This document shows, piece by piece, positions 16,831-25,830 of a DNA stretch of 64,000 nt. The stretch lies in assembly GCF_021735935.1 (NCBI RefSeq), contig NZ_WMDZ01000001.1:1550001-1614000 (forward strand), read 5' to 3'. The notes beneath the pieces are model-generated. The model saw only the letters and a program-made list of their open reading frames with translations, had not been told where the DNA came from and searched no databases. The translations under genes were made by a program, and so were the position numbers. This DNA comes from Sulfitobacter sp. M39. GTDB taxonomy: Bacteria; Pseudomonadota; Alphaproteobacteria; Rhodobacterales; Rhodobacteraceae. Every line of letters begins with the position of its first letter. Within the stretch, counting starts at the first letter, position 1.

Positions 16831-17831
16831 ACTATGTTCTGGGACGACTGCTGACGTTCATCCCGACTTTCATCGGGGTGACGCTGATCTCCTTCGGGTT
16901 CATCCGCGCGCTGCCGGGCGACCCCATCCAAGTGATGGCGGGCGAGCGCGGCATCTCTGATGAACGCTATGCCCAACTGGCCAAACAATTCGGCTATGAC
17001 CAGCCGATCTATGTGCAATTCTGGGACTATCTGACCGGCGTGCTTCAGGGCGATTTGGGCAATAGCTTTGTCACCAAGCGCCCGGTGTTCGACGAGTTTT
17101 TCACCCTTTTCCCAGCCACGCTTGAGCTGGCGGTCTGCGCGATGATCTTTGCCATCGCCCTTGGCCTTCCGGCGGGGGTGATTGCGGCGGTGAACCGGGG
17201 CAAGTTCTTTGACCGGGCGCTGATGTCCACGGCGCTGGTGGGCTATTCGATGCCGATCTTCTGGTGGGCGCTGCTGCTGATCATTGTCTTTTCGGGCAAC
17301 CTGCAATGGACACCTGTGTCGGGGCGGATTGATCTGCTGTATTACTTCCCCAACCCCACCGGTTTTATGCTGATTGACAGTCTGGCGTCGGGTCAGAAGG
17401 GGGCGTTCCTGTCAGCGGTGCGCCATCTGGTTCTGCCAACGATCGTGCTGGGGACAATCCCGCTGGCCGTGATCGCACGCCAGACGCGGTCGGCCATGTT
17501 GGAGGTTCTGGGCGAGGATTACATCCGCACCGCCCGCGCCAAGGGGATGTCTCCGGGGCGGATCAACGGCATCCACGCCCTGCGCAACGCCCTGATCCCC
17601 GTGATCACCGTGATTGGTCTGTCGGTCGGCACATTGCTGGCCGGTGCGATCCTGACCGAAACCATCTTTAGCTGGCCGGGCATCGGCAAGTGGATGGTCG
17701 ATAGTATTTTCCGCCGCGATTACCCCGTGGTTCAGGGCGGGCTGCTGCTGATTGCTGTGATGGTGATGGTCGTGAACCTGACCGTCGACATGCTTTACGG
17801 CGTCATCAACCCCAAAATCAGAAAGCGATAA
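16824..17831 (+). CDS. dppB: Dipeptide ABC transporter permease DppB
   Basis: This 335-residue inner membrane permease belongs to the oligopeptide/dipeptide family, with about six transmembrane segments. The N-terminal signature is RLLTFIPTFIGVTLISF, followed by RALPGDP. The ATPase-contact EAA region is GEDYIRTARAKGMSP, and TETIFSWPGIGKW near the C-terminus is typical of DppB/OppB. It overlaps the peptidase gene by seven bases and is followed after one base by dppC. Confidence 0.94.
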   Translation: MLNYVLGRLLTFIPTFIGVTLISFGFIRALPGDPIQVMAGERGISDERYAQLAKQFGYDQPIYVQFWDYLTGVLQGDLGNSFVTKRPVFDEFFTLFPATLELAVCAMIFAIALGLPAGVIAAVNRGKFFDRALMSTALVGYSMPIFWWALLLIIVFSGNLQWTPVSGRIDLLYYFPNPTGFMLIDSLASGQKGAFLSAVRHLVLPTIVLGTIPLAVIARQTRSAMLEVLGEDYIRTARAKGMSPGRINGIHALRNALIPVITVIGLSVGTLLAGAILTETIFSWPGIGKWMVDSIFRRDYPVVQGGLLLIAVMVMVVNLTVDMLYGVINPKIRKR

Positions 17832-17832
17832 C

Positions 17833-18738
17833 ATGGACGACGCACTCTCTGCCGAAGCCGCAATGGTCCAGGAACGTCCGGGCCGCTTGCGCGAATTCTG
17901 GTTCTACTTCCGCGAAAACCGCGGCGCTGTCATCGGGCTGTGGATCTTTGCGGTCTTTGCCTTTCTGGCCCTGTTCGGCCCCTGGGTCGCCCCCCATGAC
18001 GCGACAGAGCAATTCCGCGCCGCCACCCTACAGCCCCCCGCGTGGCAAGAGGGCGGCACCTGGACCCATATCCTGGGCACCGATCCGCTGGGGCGCGATA
18101 TGCTGTCACGTCTGATTGTGGGCGCGCGTTATTCCTTCTTTGTGGGTGTCGTCGTTGTCTCTATCGCGGCGACCGGCGGGATCATCATCGGGCTGATCGC
18201 GGGCTTTGCGCCCAAATGGGTCGATAGCATCATCATGCGTGTCATGGATATTGTGCTGGCGTTCCCGTCCTTGCTGCTGGCGTTGGTGCTGGTGGCGATC
18301 CTCGGGCCGTCGCTGACCAACGCGATGATCGCCATCGCGATTGTGTTGCAGCCTCACTATGTGCGCCTGACCCGCGCCAGCGTCATGTCAGAACGTCAAA
18401 AAGACTACGTGACCTCGGCCCGCGTGGCGGGGGCAGGGATCTTCCGGCTGATGTTTGTCACCGTGCTGCCCAACTGCCTTGCGCCGATCATCGTGCAGGC
18501 CGCGCTGTCATTCTCGACCGCGATCCTTGATGCGGCGGCCTTGGGCTTTCTGGGGATGGGGGCGCAGCCGCCCACACCTGAATGGGGCACCATGCTGGCC
18601 GAGGCACGCGAGTTCATCCTGCGCGCCTGGTGGGTCGTGACATTCCCCGGCGTGGCGATCCTTGTGACCGTGCTGGCGATCAACCTCATGGGTGACGGCC
18701 TGCGCGACGCGCTTGATCCGAAACTGAAACGGAGCTGA
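17833..18738 (+). CDS. dppC: Dipeptide ABC transporter permease DppC
   Basis: This 301-residue partner permease has an N-terminal OppC_N-type segment (FWFYFRENRGAVIGLWIF), the LGTDPLGRDMLSR signature and the EAA region RQKDYVTSARVAGAG. The C-terminal part LGFLGMGAQPPTPEWG is characteristic of DppC/OppC. It has about six membrane segments and forms the translocation pore with DppB. Confidence 0.94.
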   Translation: MDDALSAEAAMVQERPGRLREFWFYFRENRGAVIGLWIFAVFAFLALFGPWVAPHDATEQFRAATLQPPAWQEGGTWTHILGTDPLGRDMLSRLIVGARYSFFVGVVVVSIAATGGIIIGLIAGFAPKWVDSIIMRVMDIVLAFPSLLLALVLVAILGPSLTNAMIAIAIVLQPHYVRLTRASVMSERQKDYVTSARVAGAGIFRLMFVTVLPNCLAPIIVQAALSFSTAILDAAALGFLGMGAQPPTPEWGTMLAEAREFILRAWWVVTFPGVAILVTVLAINLMGDGLRDALDPKLKRS

Positions 18739-18741
18739 GCC

Positions 18742-19719
18742 ATGACACTTTTGCGTATCAGAAACCTAAGCGTTGATTTCGCCACGGCCTCGGGCAAGTT
18801 CCGGGCGGTGGACGGCGTCGATCAAGACGTGAACGAAAGCGAGATCCTCGCGATTGTGGGGGAAAGCGGGTCGGGTAAATCCGTATCGATGCTGGCGCTA
18901 ATGGGGCTGCTGCCCTGGACCGCCACCGTCACCGCGGACGAGCTGACCTTTGACGGGCACAACCTGCTGACGATGGACGCCAAGGCGCGCCGCAAGATCG
19001 TTGGCAATGATCTGGCGATGATCTTTCAGGAACCGATGTCATCGCTCAACCCCTGTTTCACCGTGGGCTGGCAAATCCGCGAGGCCCTGCGGGTGCATCT
19101 TGGCATGGGCCGCCGCGAGCGTCAGAAACGGGCGATTGAGCTGTTTGAACAGGTCGGCATCCCCGACCCCGAAAAGCGGCTGTCGGCATTTCCGCACCAG
19201 ATGTCGGGGGGTATGAACCAGCGCGTGATGATCGCCATGGCGATTGCCTGCAAGCCCAAGCTGCTGATTGCTGATGAACCCACCACGGCGCTGGATGTGA
19301 CCATCCAGGCGCAGATCCTTGATCTGCTCGCGTCCCTGCGCGAGGAAACGGGCATGGGGCTGGTGTTGATCACGCACGACATGGGCGTCGTTGCGGAAAC
19401 CGCCGAACGGGTCAGCGTGCAATATGCCGGCCAGAAGATCGAAGAGCAGCCGGTGATCCCGCTGTTTGACGCGCCGCACCACCCCTATACCTCGGCGCTG
19501 CTCGACGCGCTGCCAGAACGGGCGACGGAAAAGCGGCTGCCGACCATTCCGGGCGTGGTGCCGGGGCAATTCGACCGCCCCGCAGGATGCCTGTTTTCGC
19601 CACGCTGCAAATTCGCCAACGCCAAATGCAAGTCCGAAGCGCCGCCCGCCTTGGGCCCTGATCTGGGCTATGCGCGTTGTTTCTACCCCTTGAACACAGA
19701 CGAAAGGGTCGCATCATGA
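18742..19719 (+). CDS. dppD: Dipeptide ABC transporter ATPase DppD
   Basis: This 325-residue ATPase has Walker A GESGSGKS, a Q-loop in [12 protein letters not shown], signature MSGGMNQR, Walker [13 protein letters not shown] and switch His in LITHDMG. The C-terminal oligopeptide-transporter extension carries Cys residues ([15 protein letters not shown], then RCFYPL) like those that bind an iron-sulfur cluster in some Dpp/Opp ATPases. The stop overlaps the dppF start by four bases. Confidence 0.94.
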   Translation: MTLLRIRNLSVDFATASGKFRAVDGVDQDVNESEILAIVGESGSGKSVSMLALMGLLPWTATVTADELTFDGHNLLTMDAKARRKIVGNDLAMIFQEPMSSLNPCFTVGWQIREALRVHLGMGRRERQKRAIELFEQVGIPDPEKRLSAFPHQMSGGMNQRVMIAMAIACKPKLLIADEPTTALDVTIQAQILDLLASLREETGMGLVLITHDMGVVAETAERVSVQYAGQKIEEQPVIPLFDAPHHPYTSALLDALPERATEKRLPTIPGVVPGQFDRPAGCLFSPRCKFANAKCKSEAPPALGPDLGYARCFYPLNTDERVAS

Positions 19720-20687
19720 CCGCACCTGTGATGACTGCAACGGCGCTAGAGCGTCACTATGAAGTCGGCGGCGGGCTGTTTCGCAAGCCGCGCACGCTCA
19801 AGGCCGTCGGCGGGCTCGATTTCGCGCTGTATCCCGGCAAGACGCTGGCCGTTGTAGGCGAAAGCGGCTGCGGGAAATCGACGCTCGCGCGGATGGTCAC
19901 GATGATCGAGGACCCGACCGCCGGATCGCTGACACTGGATGGCAAACCCGTGGTGCGCGAAGACTGGGCATCGCTGCGCAAATCGGTGCAGATCGTGTTC
20001 CAAGATCCCTATGGCTCGCTCAACCCGCGCCAGCGGATCGGCGCGATCCTCGAGGAACCTCTCAAGATCAACCGCCCCGACATGAGCAGCAAGGAGCGTA
20101 CCGCCAAAGCGCGCGAGATGCTGGGGTTGGTGGGGTTGCGGCCTGAGCATTTTGACCGCTATCCGCACATGTTTTCCGGCGGGCAACGCCAGCGGATCGC
20201 GATTGCGCGGGCGTTGATGCTGGACCCCAAAGTGCTGGTGCTGGACGAGCCTGTGTCCGCGCTGGACCTGTCGATCCAAAGCTCGGTGCTGAACCTGTTG
20301 GTCGATTTGCAGGAACGTCTGCAACTGGCCTATCTGTTCATCTCCCATGACCTGAGCGTTGTGCGTCACGTGGCGGATGAGGTGATCGTGATGTATCTGG
20401 GGCGCGCGGTTGAACGTGGCAGCCGCGATGATGTGTTCACCGCGCCGTTCCACCCCTATGCCAAGGCGCTGCTGTCGGCGACGCCCCAAGCGGACCCACG
20501 CGGCGCGAAAGAGCGGATCAAGCTGCAAGGCGAACTGCCATCGCCACTGGCGATCCCCGATGGCTGCCCCTTTGCGCCACGGTGCTGGAAAGTGCGCGAC
20601 AAATGCCGCGCCATGCGGCCCGAACTGCCGCAGGGGCATCATGCCGCGGCGTGCTTCTTTCCTGAAAATGGCGGCACCCCGGCCTAG
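19716..20687 (+). CDS. dppF: Dipeptide ABC transporter ATPase DppF
   Basis: This 323-residue second ATPase has Walker A GESGCGKST, Q-loop VFQDPYGSLNPRQ, signature FSGGQRQR, Walker B VLVLDEPVSALD and switch His in ISHDLSV. A C-terminal Cys-containing extension (GCPFAPRCWKVRDKC) follows. The ATG at 19716 overlaps the dppD stop and places the ATPase domain at the normal N-terminal position. The gene closes the operon. Confidence 0.94.
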   Translation: MTAPVMTATALERHYEVGGGLFRKPRTLKAVGGLDFALYPGKTLAVVGESGCGKSTLARMVTMIEDPTAGSLTLDGKPVVREDWASLRKSVQIVFQDPYGSLNPRQRIGAILEEPLKINRPDMSSKERTAKAREMLGLVGLRPEHFDRYPHMFSGGQRQRIAIARALMLDPKVLVLDEPVSALDLSIQSSVLNLLVDLQERLQLAYLFISHDLSVVRHVADEVIVMYLGRAVERGSRDDVFTAPFHPYAKALLSATPQADPRGAKERIKLQGELPSPLAIPDGCPFAPRCWKVRDKCRAMRPELPQGHHAAACFFPENGGTPA

Positions 20688-20724
20688 GGCCGGGGGCTTC
20701 CCCTCTTATCTCGCGCGCGTCAGA

Positions 20725-21612
20725 TCAACTCGCGCTTGCGTCGGCGCAAAGCCGTAGCCCGGCGCGTATATGGTCCCGCCGCGAGACGTGGCTGGCCGTC
20801 AGACCCTGGGCGGCAAGCCCGCGTGTATAAAGCGGGGCGAGGGGGCTGTCGGATAAGATGACCACCTCGCGGCCCAGCCAATAGGCGCGGGCACCGGCCA
20901 GCTCTAGGCCGATCAGCAAGCCCATCAGCCGTGACCAGCCTGCGTCCGTCGTGGGCCCGTTGATTGTGGCTTGTGCCGAAATCTCGGCCAGCGCGGTGGC
21001 AAAGATTTGCGGGCGGGCCATGACATCATTCACGGCGGCGTCGAAAGTATTCCCATCCAACGCACCACCGGCAACCGCCTTTGATAGCGGGGCTGTCGCG
21101 GACAACTGCGCGGCCATCATGGGGGTGAGAAAACTTTGAAAACTGACGACCTCGCGGGCGCTGATGTGGACCCATGTGGACTGCGCATCAAGGCAACAGA
21201 TCACCCCGTCAAACTCGGGCGCTGCCTGAAGGTAGCCCGCAATCGCCGTCTCGGCCCCTTGCATGATCTGCGGGGGGCTGGCCTGTTTCAAGCCGGGCAC
21301 CGCGCGCAGCTCTAGCCGGGGGTCATCAGCCTCTAGTGCGAGCACCCCGCCCAAGGGCTCTGCCGGAACGGGGCGCAGGCTGCTGGCGGGCAGGGCAGGC
21401 AGCCCCGCGACGATCACCGGCAAACGCTGTTGGTCCGACAGATAGGGCGACAGTAAATCCGTAAGTGCCGCGACAAAGCCGTCTTCCGCGGGCAAGGCAG
21501 CGACTGGCCCGTCGGCCTGCGCCAGCACATCGCCGCGAGGATCATGCACCCACAGATGCATATGCCCATCCGCGACATCGACCCCGATCCACGCGGGGCT
21601 TGCGCCGCTCAC
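20725..21612 (-). CDS. DgoK-like protein (2-dehydro-3-deoxygalactonokinase family) with altered motifs
   Basis: This 295-residue protein aligns over its length with 2-dehydro-3-deoxygalactonokinase (WIGVDVADGHMHLWV at the N-terminus, PPQIMQGAETAIAG at 113, RLMGLLIGLELAGARAYW, HIRAGLRL at the end). The motifs that define the kinase are eroded. The phosphate-binding DWGSTNLRAW-type loop reads DVADGHMHLW, MRGEET reads MQGAET, and PGTHxKW reads LDAQSTW. It may be an inactive or repurposed relative. No other galactonate genes are nearby. It converges with dppF and is divergent from choX. Confidence 0.68.
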   Translation of the reverse strand: MSGASPAWIGVDVADGHMHLWVHDPRGDVLAQADGPVAALPAEDGFVAALTDLLSPYLSDQQRLPVIVAGLPALPASSLRPVPAEPLGGVLALEADDPRLELRAVPGLKQASPPQIMQGAETAIAGYLQAAPEFDGVICCLDAQSTWVHISAREVVSFQSFLTPMMAAQLSATAPLSKAVAGGALDGNTFDAAVNDVMARPQIFATALAEISAQATINGPTTDAGWSRLMGLLIGLELAGARAYWLGREVVILSDSPLAPLYTRGLAAQGLTASHVSRRDHIRAGLRLCADASAS

Positions 21613-21728
21613 GCGCGGGGGCCTGATAAGATAGTGCTGGGGAAATGGCGTGTGCCGATCATGGGGTGTCTCCTTGCCTGTGCCGCAGCTTGCCGCGCGG
21701 TCGTGTAGAAATCGGGTTGCATCAAAGG

Positions 21729-21750
21729 GCGCAATCGCGCTCTATTGCGC
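21729..21750. promoter_or_regulatory. Inverted repeat upstream of choX
   Basis: GCGCAAT and ATTGCGC are perfect seven-base arms separated by eight bases, 35 bases before the choX start codon. It is a candidate operator (for example for a BetI-type regulator) or a leader hairpin. Confidence 0.45.
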
Positions 21751-21784
21751 GATCAACAATAAACATAACGGGAGTTCCTCTGCC

Positions 21785-22708
21785 ATGAAAGTTCTTGCAG
21801 CAACCACCGCGCTTACCCTGTCCCTTGCCAGCAGCCTTGCTGCCGCAAGCTGTGACGAGATCACCTTTTCCGACGTAGGTTGGACCGACATCACCGCGAC
21901 CACTGCCGCGACCACCGTCGTGCTGGACGCCTTGGGCTATGAAACAGACGTTAAAATCCTTTCCGTTCCAGTGACCTACACGTCTATGGCCGCGGGCGAC
22001 GTGGATGTGTTTCTTGGCAACTGGATGCCCACGATGGAGGCGGACATCGCCCCCTACCGCGAGGATGGCAGCGTTGACACAGTGCGCGCGAACCTGACTG
22101 GTGCGAAATACACGCTGGCCGTGAATAAAGCCGCCGCTGACATGGGGATCAAGAATTTTGCCGACATCGCCGCCAATGCAGACGCGCTGGACGGTCAGAT
22201 CTATGGCATCGAGCCGGGCAATGACGGCAACCGCCTGATCCAGTCGATGATCGACGACAACGCCTTTGATCTGGCCGAGTTCGAGGTCAAGGAATCCTCG
22301 GAGCAGGGGATGCTGGCACAGGTCAAACGCCTGTCCGCCAAGGGCGAGCCTATCGTCTTCCTTGGTTGGGAACCGCACCCGATGAACGCGAACTTTGATC
22401 TTACCTATCTGGAAGGCGGGGACGATTTCTTTGGCCCCGATCTGGGCGGTGCGACCGTGCACACAAACACCCGCGCCGGTTTTGTCGAGGAATGCCCCAA
22501 CGTGGGCAAGCTGCTGACCAATCTGGAATTCACCCTCGCTATGGAGAACGAGATCATGGGGGCCATTCTGGATGACGGCGAAGAGCCCCGCGATGCGGCG
22601 ACAGCCTGGATCAAGGCGAACCCTGATGTGCTCGACACATGGCTGGACGGCGTGACCACCGTGGACGGTGGCGACGCGATGGCGGCCGCCAAGGCCATCG
22701 TCGAGTAA
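21785..22708 (+). CDS. choX: Choline ABC transporter, periplasmic binding protein
   Basis: This 307-residue protein has a signal peptide (cleavage near AAASC) and an OpuAC-type fold. Aromatic residues that can form a quaternary-ammonium cage lie in DVGWTDIT, FLGNWMPTME, YGIEPGND and FLGWEPHPMN, as in ChoX. It binds choline (or acetylcholine or betaine) and hands it to ChoW. The ATG at 21785 was chosen for the signal peptide and a GGGAG site. The permease and ATPase follow, after a terminator-like hairpin. Confidence 0.9.
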   Translation: MKVLAATTALTLSLASSLAAASCDEITFSDVGWTDITATTAATTVVLDALGYETDVKILSVPVTYTSMAAGDVDVFLGNWMPTMEADIAPYREDGSVDTVRANLTGAKYTLAVNKAAADMGIKNFADIAANADALDGQIYGIEPGNDGNRLIQSMIDDNAFDLAEFEVKESSEQGMLAQVKRLSAKGEPIVFLGWEPHPMNANFDLTYLEGGDDFFGPDLGGATVHTNTRAGFVEECPNVGKLLTNLEFTLAMENEIMGAILDDGEEPRDAATAWIKANPDVLDTWLDGVTTVDGGDAMAAAKAIVE

Positions 22709-22725
22709 TCCACCCTTAGGATGTG

Positions 22726-22756
22726 AAAAGGGCCTGCCATCGGGCGGGCCCTTTTT
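22726..22756 (+). terminator. Terminator-like hairpin between choX and choW
   Basis: AAAAGGGCCTGCC pairs with GGCGGGCCCTTTT across a five-base loop and ends in a T run. It probably attenuates transcription into choWV. Confidence 0.8.
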
Positions 22757-22792
22757 GCTATCATCGCATGATACCAGCCTCCGGAGGTTCCC

Positions 22793-23626
22793 ATGAACTG
22801 GCTCACCGATAACAAGATCCCGATTGATGACGCCGCAGAGGCAGTTTTTGATTGGCTGCTGGTCAACGCCGGTTGGCTGTTCGACGGGCTGGCCGTCGCG
22901 ATGGAGTGGTTGATTGACGCGATCCTCTGGGTGCTGCAAACGCCGCACCCGCTGATCATCATCGCTGTCTTTGGCGTGTTCACCTGGGCGATCCAGCGCA
23001 ACTGGAAAACCCCGCTGCTGATCGTGCTGGGGTTCCTGTTCATCCTCAATCAGGATTACTGGGAAGAAACCACCGAAAGCCTGACGCTGGTGCTGTCGGC
23101 CTGTGTGGTTTGCATGGGCGTCGGCGTTCCCATCGGCATCGCCGCGGCGCACCGCCCGCGCATGTACCGCTATATGGCACCAGTGCTGGATCTGATGCAG
23201 ACGCTGCCCACCTTCGTCTATCTTATTCCCGCGATTGTCTTTTTCGGCATCGGCATGGTGCCGGGGCTGATCGCGACGGTGATCTTTGTCCTGCCCGCGC
23301 CGATCCGGCTGACGCAGCTTGGTATCGCCTCCACCCCGAAGGCGCTGCTTGAGGCCGCGCAGGCCTTTGGCGCGAAGCCCAGCCAGACGCTGTGGAAGAT
23401 CGAACTGCCCTATGCGCTGCCGCAGATCATGACCGGTCTGAACCAGACGATCATGCTGTCGCTGTCGATGGTGGTGATCGCAGCGCTCGTGGGGGCTGAT
23501 GGCCTTGGCGTGCCGGTGGTGCGCGCGCTTAATCAGGTGAACACGGGGCTTGGCTTTGAATCGGGGCTGATCATCGTCGTGGTCGCCATCATGCTGGACC
23601 GGATGCTACGGGTGACACGAAAATGA
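22793..23626 (+). CDS. choW: Choline ABC transporter permease
   Basis: This 277-residue inner membrane permease of the ProW/OpuAB type has about six hydrophobic segments. The family sequence LDLMQTLPTFVYLIPAIVFF and the EAA region EAAQAFGAKPSQTLWKIELP are clear. The four-base overlap with choV indicates translational coupling. Substrate is assigned from the ChoX-like binding protein. Confidence 0.9.
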   Translation: MNWLTDNKIPIDDAAEAVFDWLLVNAGWLFDGLAVAMEWLIDAILWVLQTPHPLIIIAVFGVFTWAIQRNWKTPLLIVLGFLFILNQDYWEETTESLTLVLSACVVCMGVGVPIGIAAAHRPRMYRYMAPVLDLMQTLPTFVYLIPAIVFFGIGMVPGLIATVIFVLPAPIRLTQLGIASTPKALLEAAQAFGAKPSQTLWKIELPYALPQIMTGLNQTIMLSLSMVVIAALVGADGLGVPVVRALNQVNTGLGFESGLIIVVVAIMLDRMLRVTRK

Positions 23627-24663
23627 GCGATCAAATGACCAACCCCGCAAACGCCGTCGAATTCGACAATGTGTCCATCGTCTTTGGCCCGAAACCGGCC
23701 AAGGCGCTGCCCTTGATGGATGCTGGACAAGACCGTGCCGAAATCGAGGCCGAGACAGGGCAGATCCTCGGGGTGCATAACTGCACGCTTGACGTCAAAC
23801 AGGGCGAGATCCTTGTGCTGATGGGCTTGTCCGGCTCGGGCAAATCCACCTTGCTGCGCGCGGTCAACGGGTTGAACCCGTTGGTGCGTGGATCGGTGCG
23901 GGTGCATGATGGCGACTGGAGCTGTGACGTCACCGCCAGCTCTGCCGCGGATCTGCGCCGCGTGCGCCGCGAATGTGTGTCGATGGTGTTCCAGCAGTTC
24001 GGATTGCTGCCGTGGCGCACGGTGCGCGACAACGTGGCCCTTGGGCTGGAACTGGCCGATGTCCCCAAACGCGAACGGCTTGAACGGGCAGAGGCGCAGC
24101 TTAGGCTCGTCGGTCTGGCCGATTGGGCCGGCCGCAAGGTCAGCGAGCTGTCGGGCGGGATGCAGCAACGTGTGGGGCTGGCCCGCGCCTTTGCCACCGA
24201 AGCCCCGATTCTGCTGATGGACGAGCCTTTCTCGGCCCTTGATCCGCTGATCCGCACCCGGCTGCAGGACGAGCTGCTTGATCTGCAACGCGAGTTGAAA
24301 CGCACGATCATCTTCGTGAGTCACGATCTGGACGAAGCCTTCAAGCTGGGCGGGCGTATCGCGATTATGGAGGGCGGGCGCATCGTGCAATGCGGCACCC
24401 CGCGCGAGATTTTTTCGAACCCCGCGTCGGACTATGTGGCGGAATTCGTGGCCAATATGAACCCGCTTGGCGTGCTGACTGCCCGCGATGTGATGGGCCC
24501 GCCCGCCGCGACATCGGACGGGGCCGTCGCCGCCGAGACGCCGGTGGCCGAGCTGATTGGCAAGATCGGCGGTGATGCGCAGGCGATCCCCGTGGTCGAG
24601 GACGGAGAGACGATCGGCACCGTGACCGCAGGCAGTATCGTATCGCGCTTGCAGTCCGAATGA
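23623..24663 (+). CDS. choV: Choline ABC transporter ATPase
   Basis: This 346-residue ATPase of the ProV/OpuAA type has Walker A GLSGSGKST, Q-loop FQQFGLLPWRT, signature LSGGMQQR, Walker B LLMDEPFSALD and switch His in VSHDLDEA. The C-terminal part (about 280-346) resembles a single CBS-like regulatory segment (AIPVVEDGETIGTVTAGSI). It completes the importer. Confidence 0.92.
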   Translation: MSDQMTNPANAVEFDNVSIVFGPKPAKALPLMDAGQDRAEIEAETGQILGVHNCTLDVKQGEILVLMGLSGSGKSTLLRAVNGLNPLVRGSVRVHDGDWSCDVTASSAADLRRVRRECVSMVFQQFGLLPWRTVRDNVALGLELADVPKRERLERAEAQLRLVGLADWAGRKVSELSGGMQQRVGLARAFATEAPILLMDEPFSALDPLIRTRLQDELLDLQRELKRTIIFVSHDLDEAFKLGGRIAIMEGGRIVQCGTPREIFSNPASDYVAEFVANMNPLGVLTARDVMGPPAATSDGAVAAETPVAELIGKIGGDAQAIPVVEDGETIGTVTAGSIVSRLQSE

Positions 24664-24732
24664 TGCTTTGACCTCAGGCACTTGGCGGGTCATCACTGCG
24701 CCACAGGACCGCGCAGCGCAGGGGATGACAGG

Positions 24733-25674
24733 ATGACGGATCAGGAAAGCTCGGGCCGCGAAAGCAATGCGCTTGGCGTGGCGGGTGTGCTTTTTGCGGG
24801 CATCGTCTGGGGCACCACCGGCACCGCCGCGACCTTTGCCCCTGACGTGAGTGCTGCGGCGATCGGTGCCGCGGCGATGGGGATCGGCGGCATCGGGCAG
24901 GCGCTGCTGGCGCTGCGGGGCATCGCCCATGCGCGTGCGCAGCTTTGGCAGCAGCGTGGGTTGCTGCTGCTGGGGGCCTTGGCGGTGATGATCTATCCGC
25001 TGGCGTTCTATGGCTCCATGCGGTTGGCGGGGGTGACCATCGGGACCGTCGTCACCATCGGCACCGCGCCCCTGTTTGCCGCGCTGATCGAGTATGTGAT
25101 GGAGCGTTCCTTGCTGACCCTCCGGTGGAGCCTTGGCGCGCTGGCGGGCGTGGCGGGCATGGTGCTGATCTGTCTGGCCGAGGGCGGGCATGGGGCCGCG
25201 GGGGGCGTCAATGTGCCGCTGGGGGTCGTGCTGGGTCTGCTCGGCGGGTTTACCTATGCGCTTTATAGCTGGACGGCGCGCGCGATGATGCTGCGCGGCC
25301 TGCGGTCGTCGGTAGCCATGGGGGCGACCTTTGGACTGGGCGGGCTGATGTTGATGCCGGTGCTGCTGGCGACCGGCGGCCCGCTGCTGGCTTCGTGGGG
25401 CAATGCGGCGGTCGGGCTTTATATGGCGTTTGTGCCGATGTTTCTGGGCTATATCTGTTTCGGCTACGGGCTGTCGCGGGTGCGGGCGAGTACGGCCACG
25501 ACCCTGACGCTGATCGAGCCGGTGGTCGCAGCACTGCTGGCCGTTGTCGTGGTGGGCGAACGCTTGCCCCCCCTTGGCTGGGCCGGCGTGGGGCTGGTTG
25601 TGCTTTGCCTGTTGGTGCTGACCGTACCGACGGGGCGGGGCGCGCAGCCAGTGGCCCCGATCCCGCCCAAGTAG
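24733..25674 (+). CDS. EamA/DMT-family transporter
   Basis: This 313-residue inner membrane protein has ten predicted helices in two EamA repeats (GVLFAGIVWGTTGTAATF at the start, LGLLGGFTYALYSWTARAM opening the second). Substrate is unknown; exporters of amino acids and metabolites are common in the family. The ATG at 24733 lies 70 bases after choV on the same strand, so cotranscription is possible. Confidence 0.85.
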   Translation: MTDQESSGRESNALGVAGVLFAGIVWGTTGTAATFAPDVSAAAIGAAAMGIGGIGQALLALRGIAHARAQLWQQRGLLLLGALAVMIYPLAFYGSMRLAGVTIGTVVTIGTAPLFAALIEYVMERSLLTLRWSLGALAGVAGMVLICLAEGGHGAAGGVNVPLGVVLGLLGGFTYALYSWTARAMMLRGLRSSVAMGATFGLGGLMLMPVLLATGGPLLASWGNAAVGLYMAFVPMFLGYICFGYGLSRVRASTATTLTLIEPVVAALLAVVVVGERLPPLGWAGVGLVVLCLLVLTVPTGRGAQPVAPIPPK

Positions 25675-25830
25675 TATCAGATCGGCCTGACGCTGCGACA
25701 TGGGTAAAATTCTTGCGCTTTTGCTACCTATATCACGGCGTTTTAGTCTAGAAGCGTCGCCAAGCCGCCCCATGCCCCGCCATGGCCCGATAGATTGCAA
25801 TGACGACCTTACCAAAAAGGACCGCCACAG

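Noticed and set aside
21722..23152. Minus-strand open frame of 476 codons across choX and choW
   Set aside because: It lies opposite two well-supported genes and crosses a terminator hairpin; the composition is that of a reverse-strand shadow.
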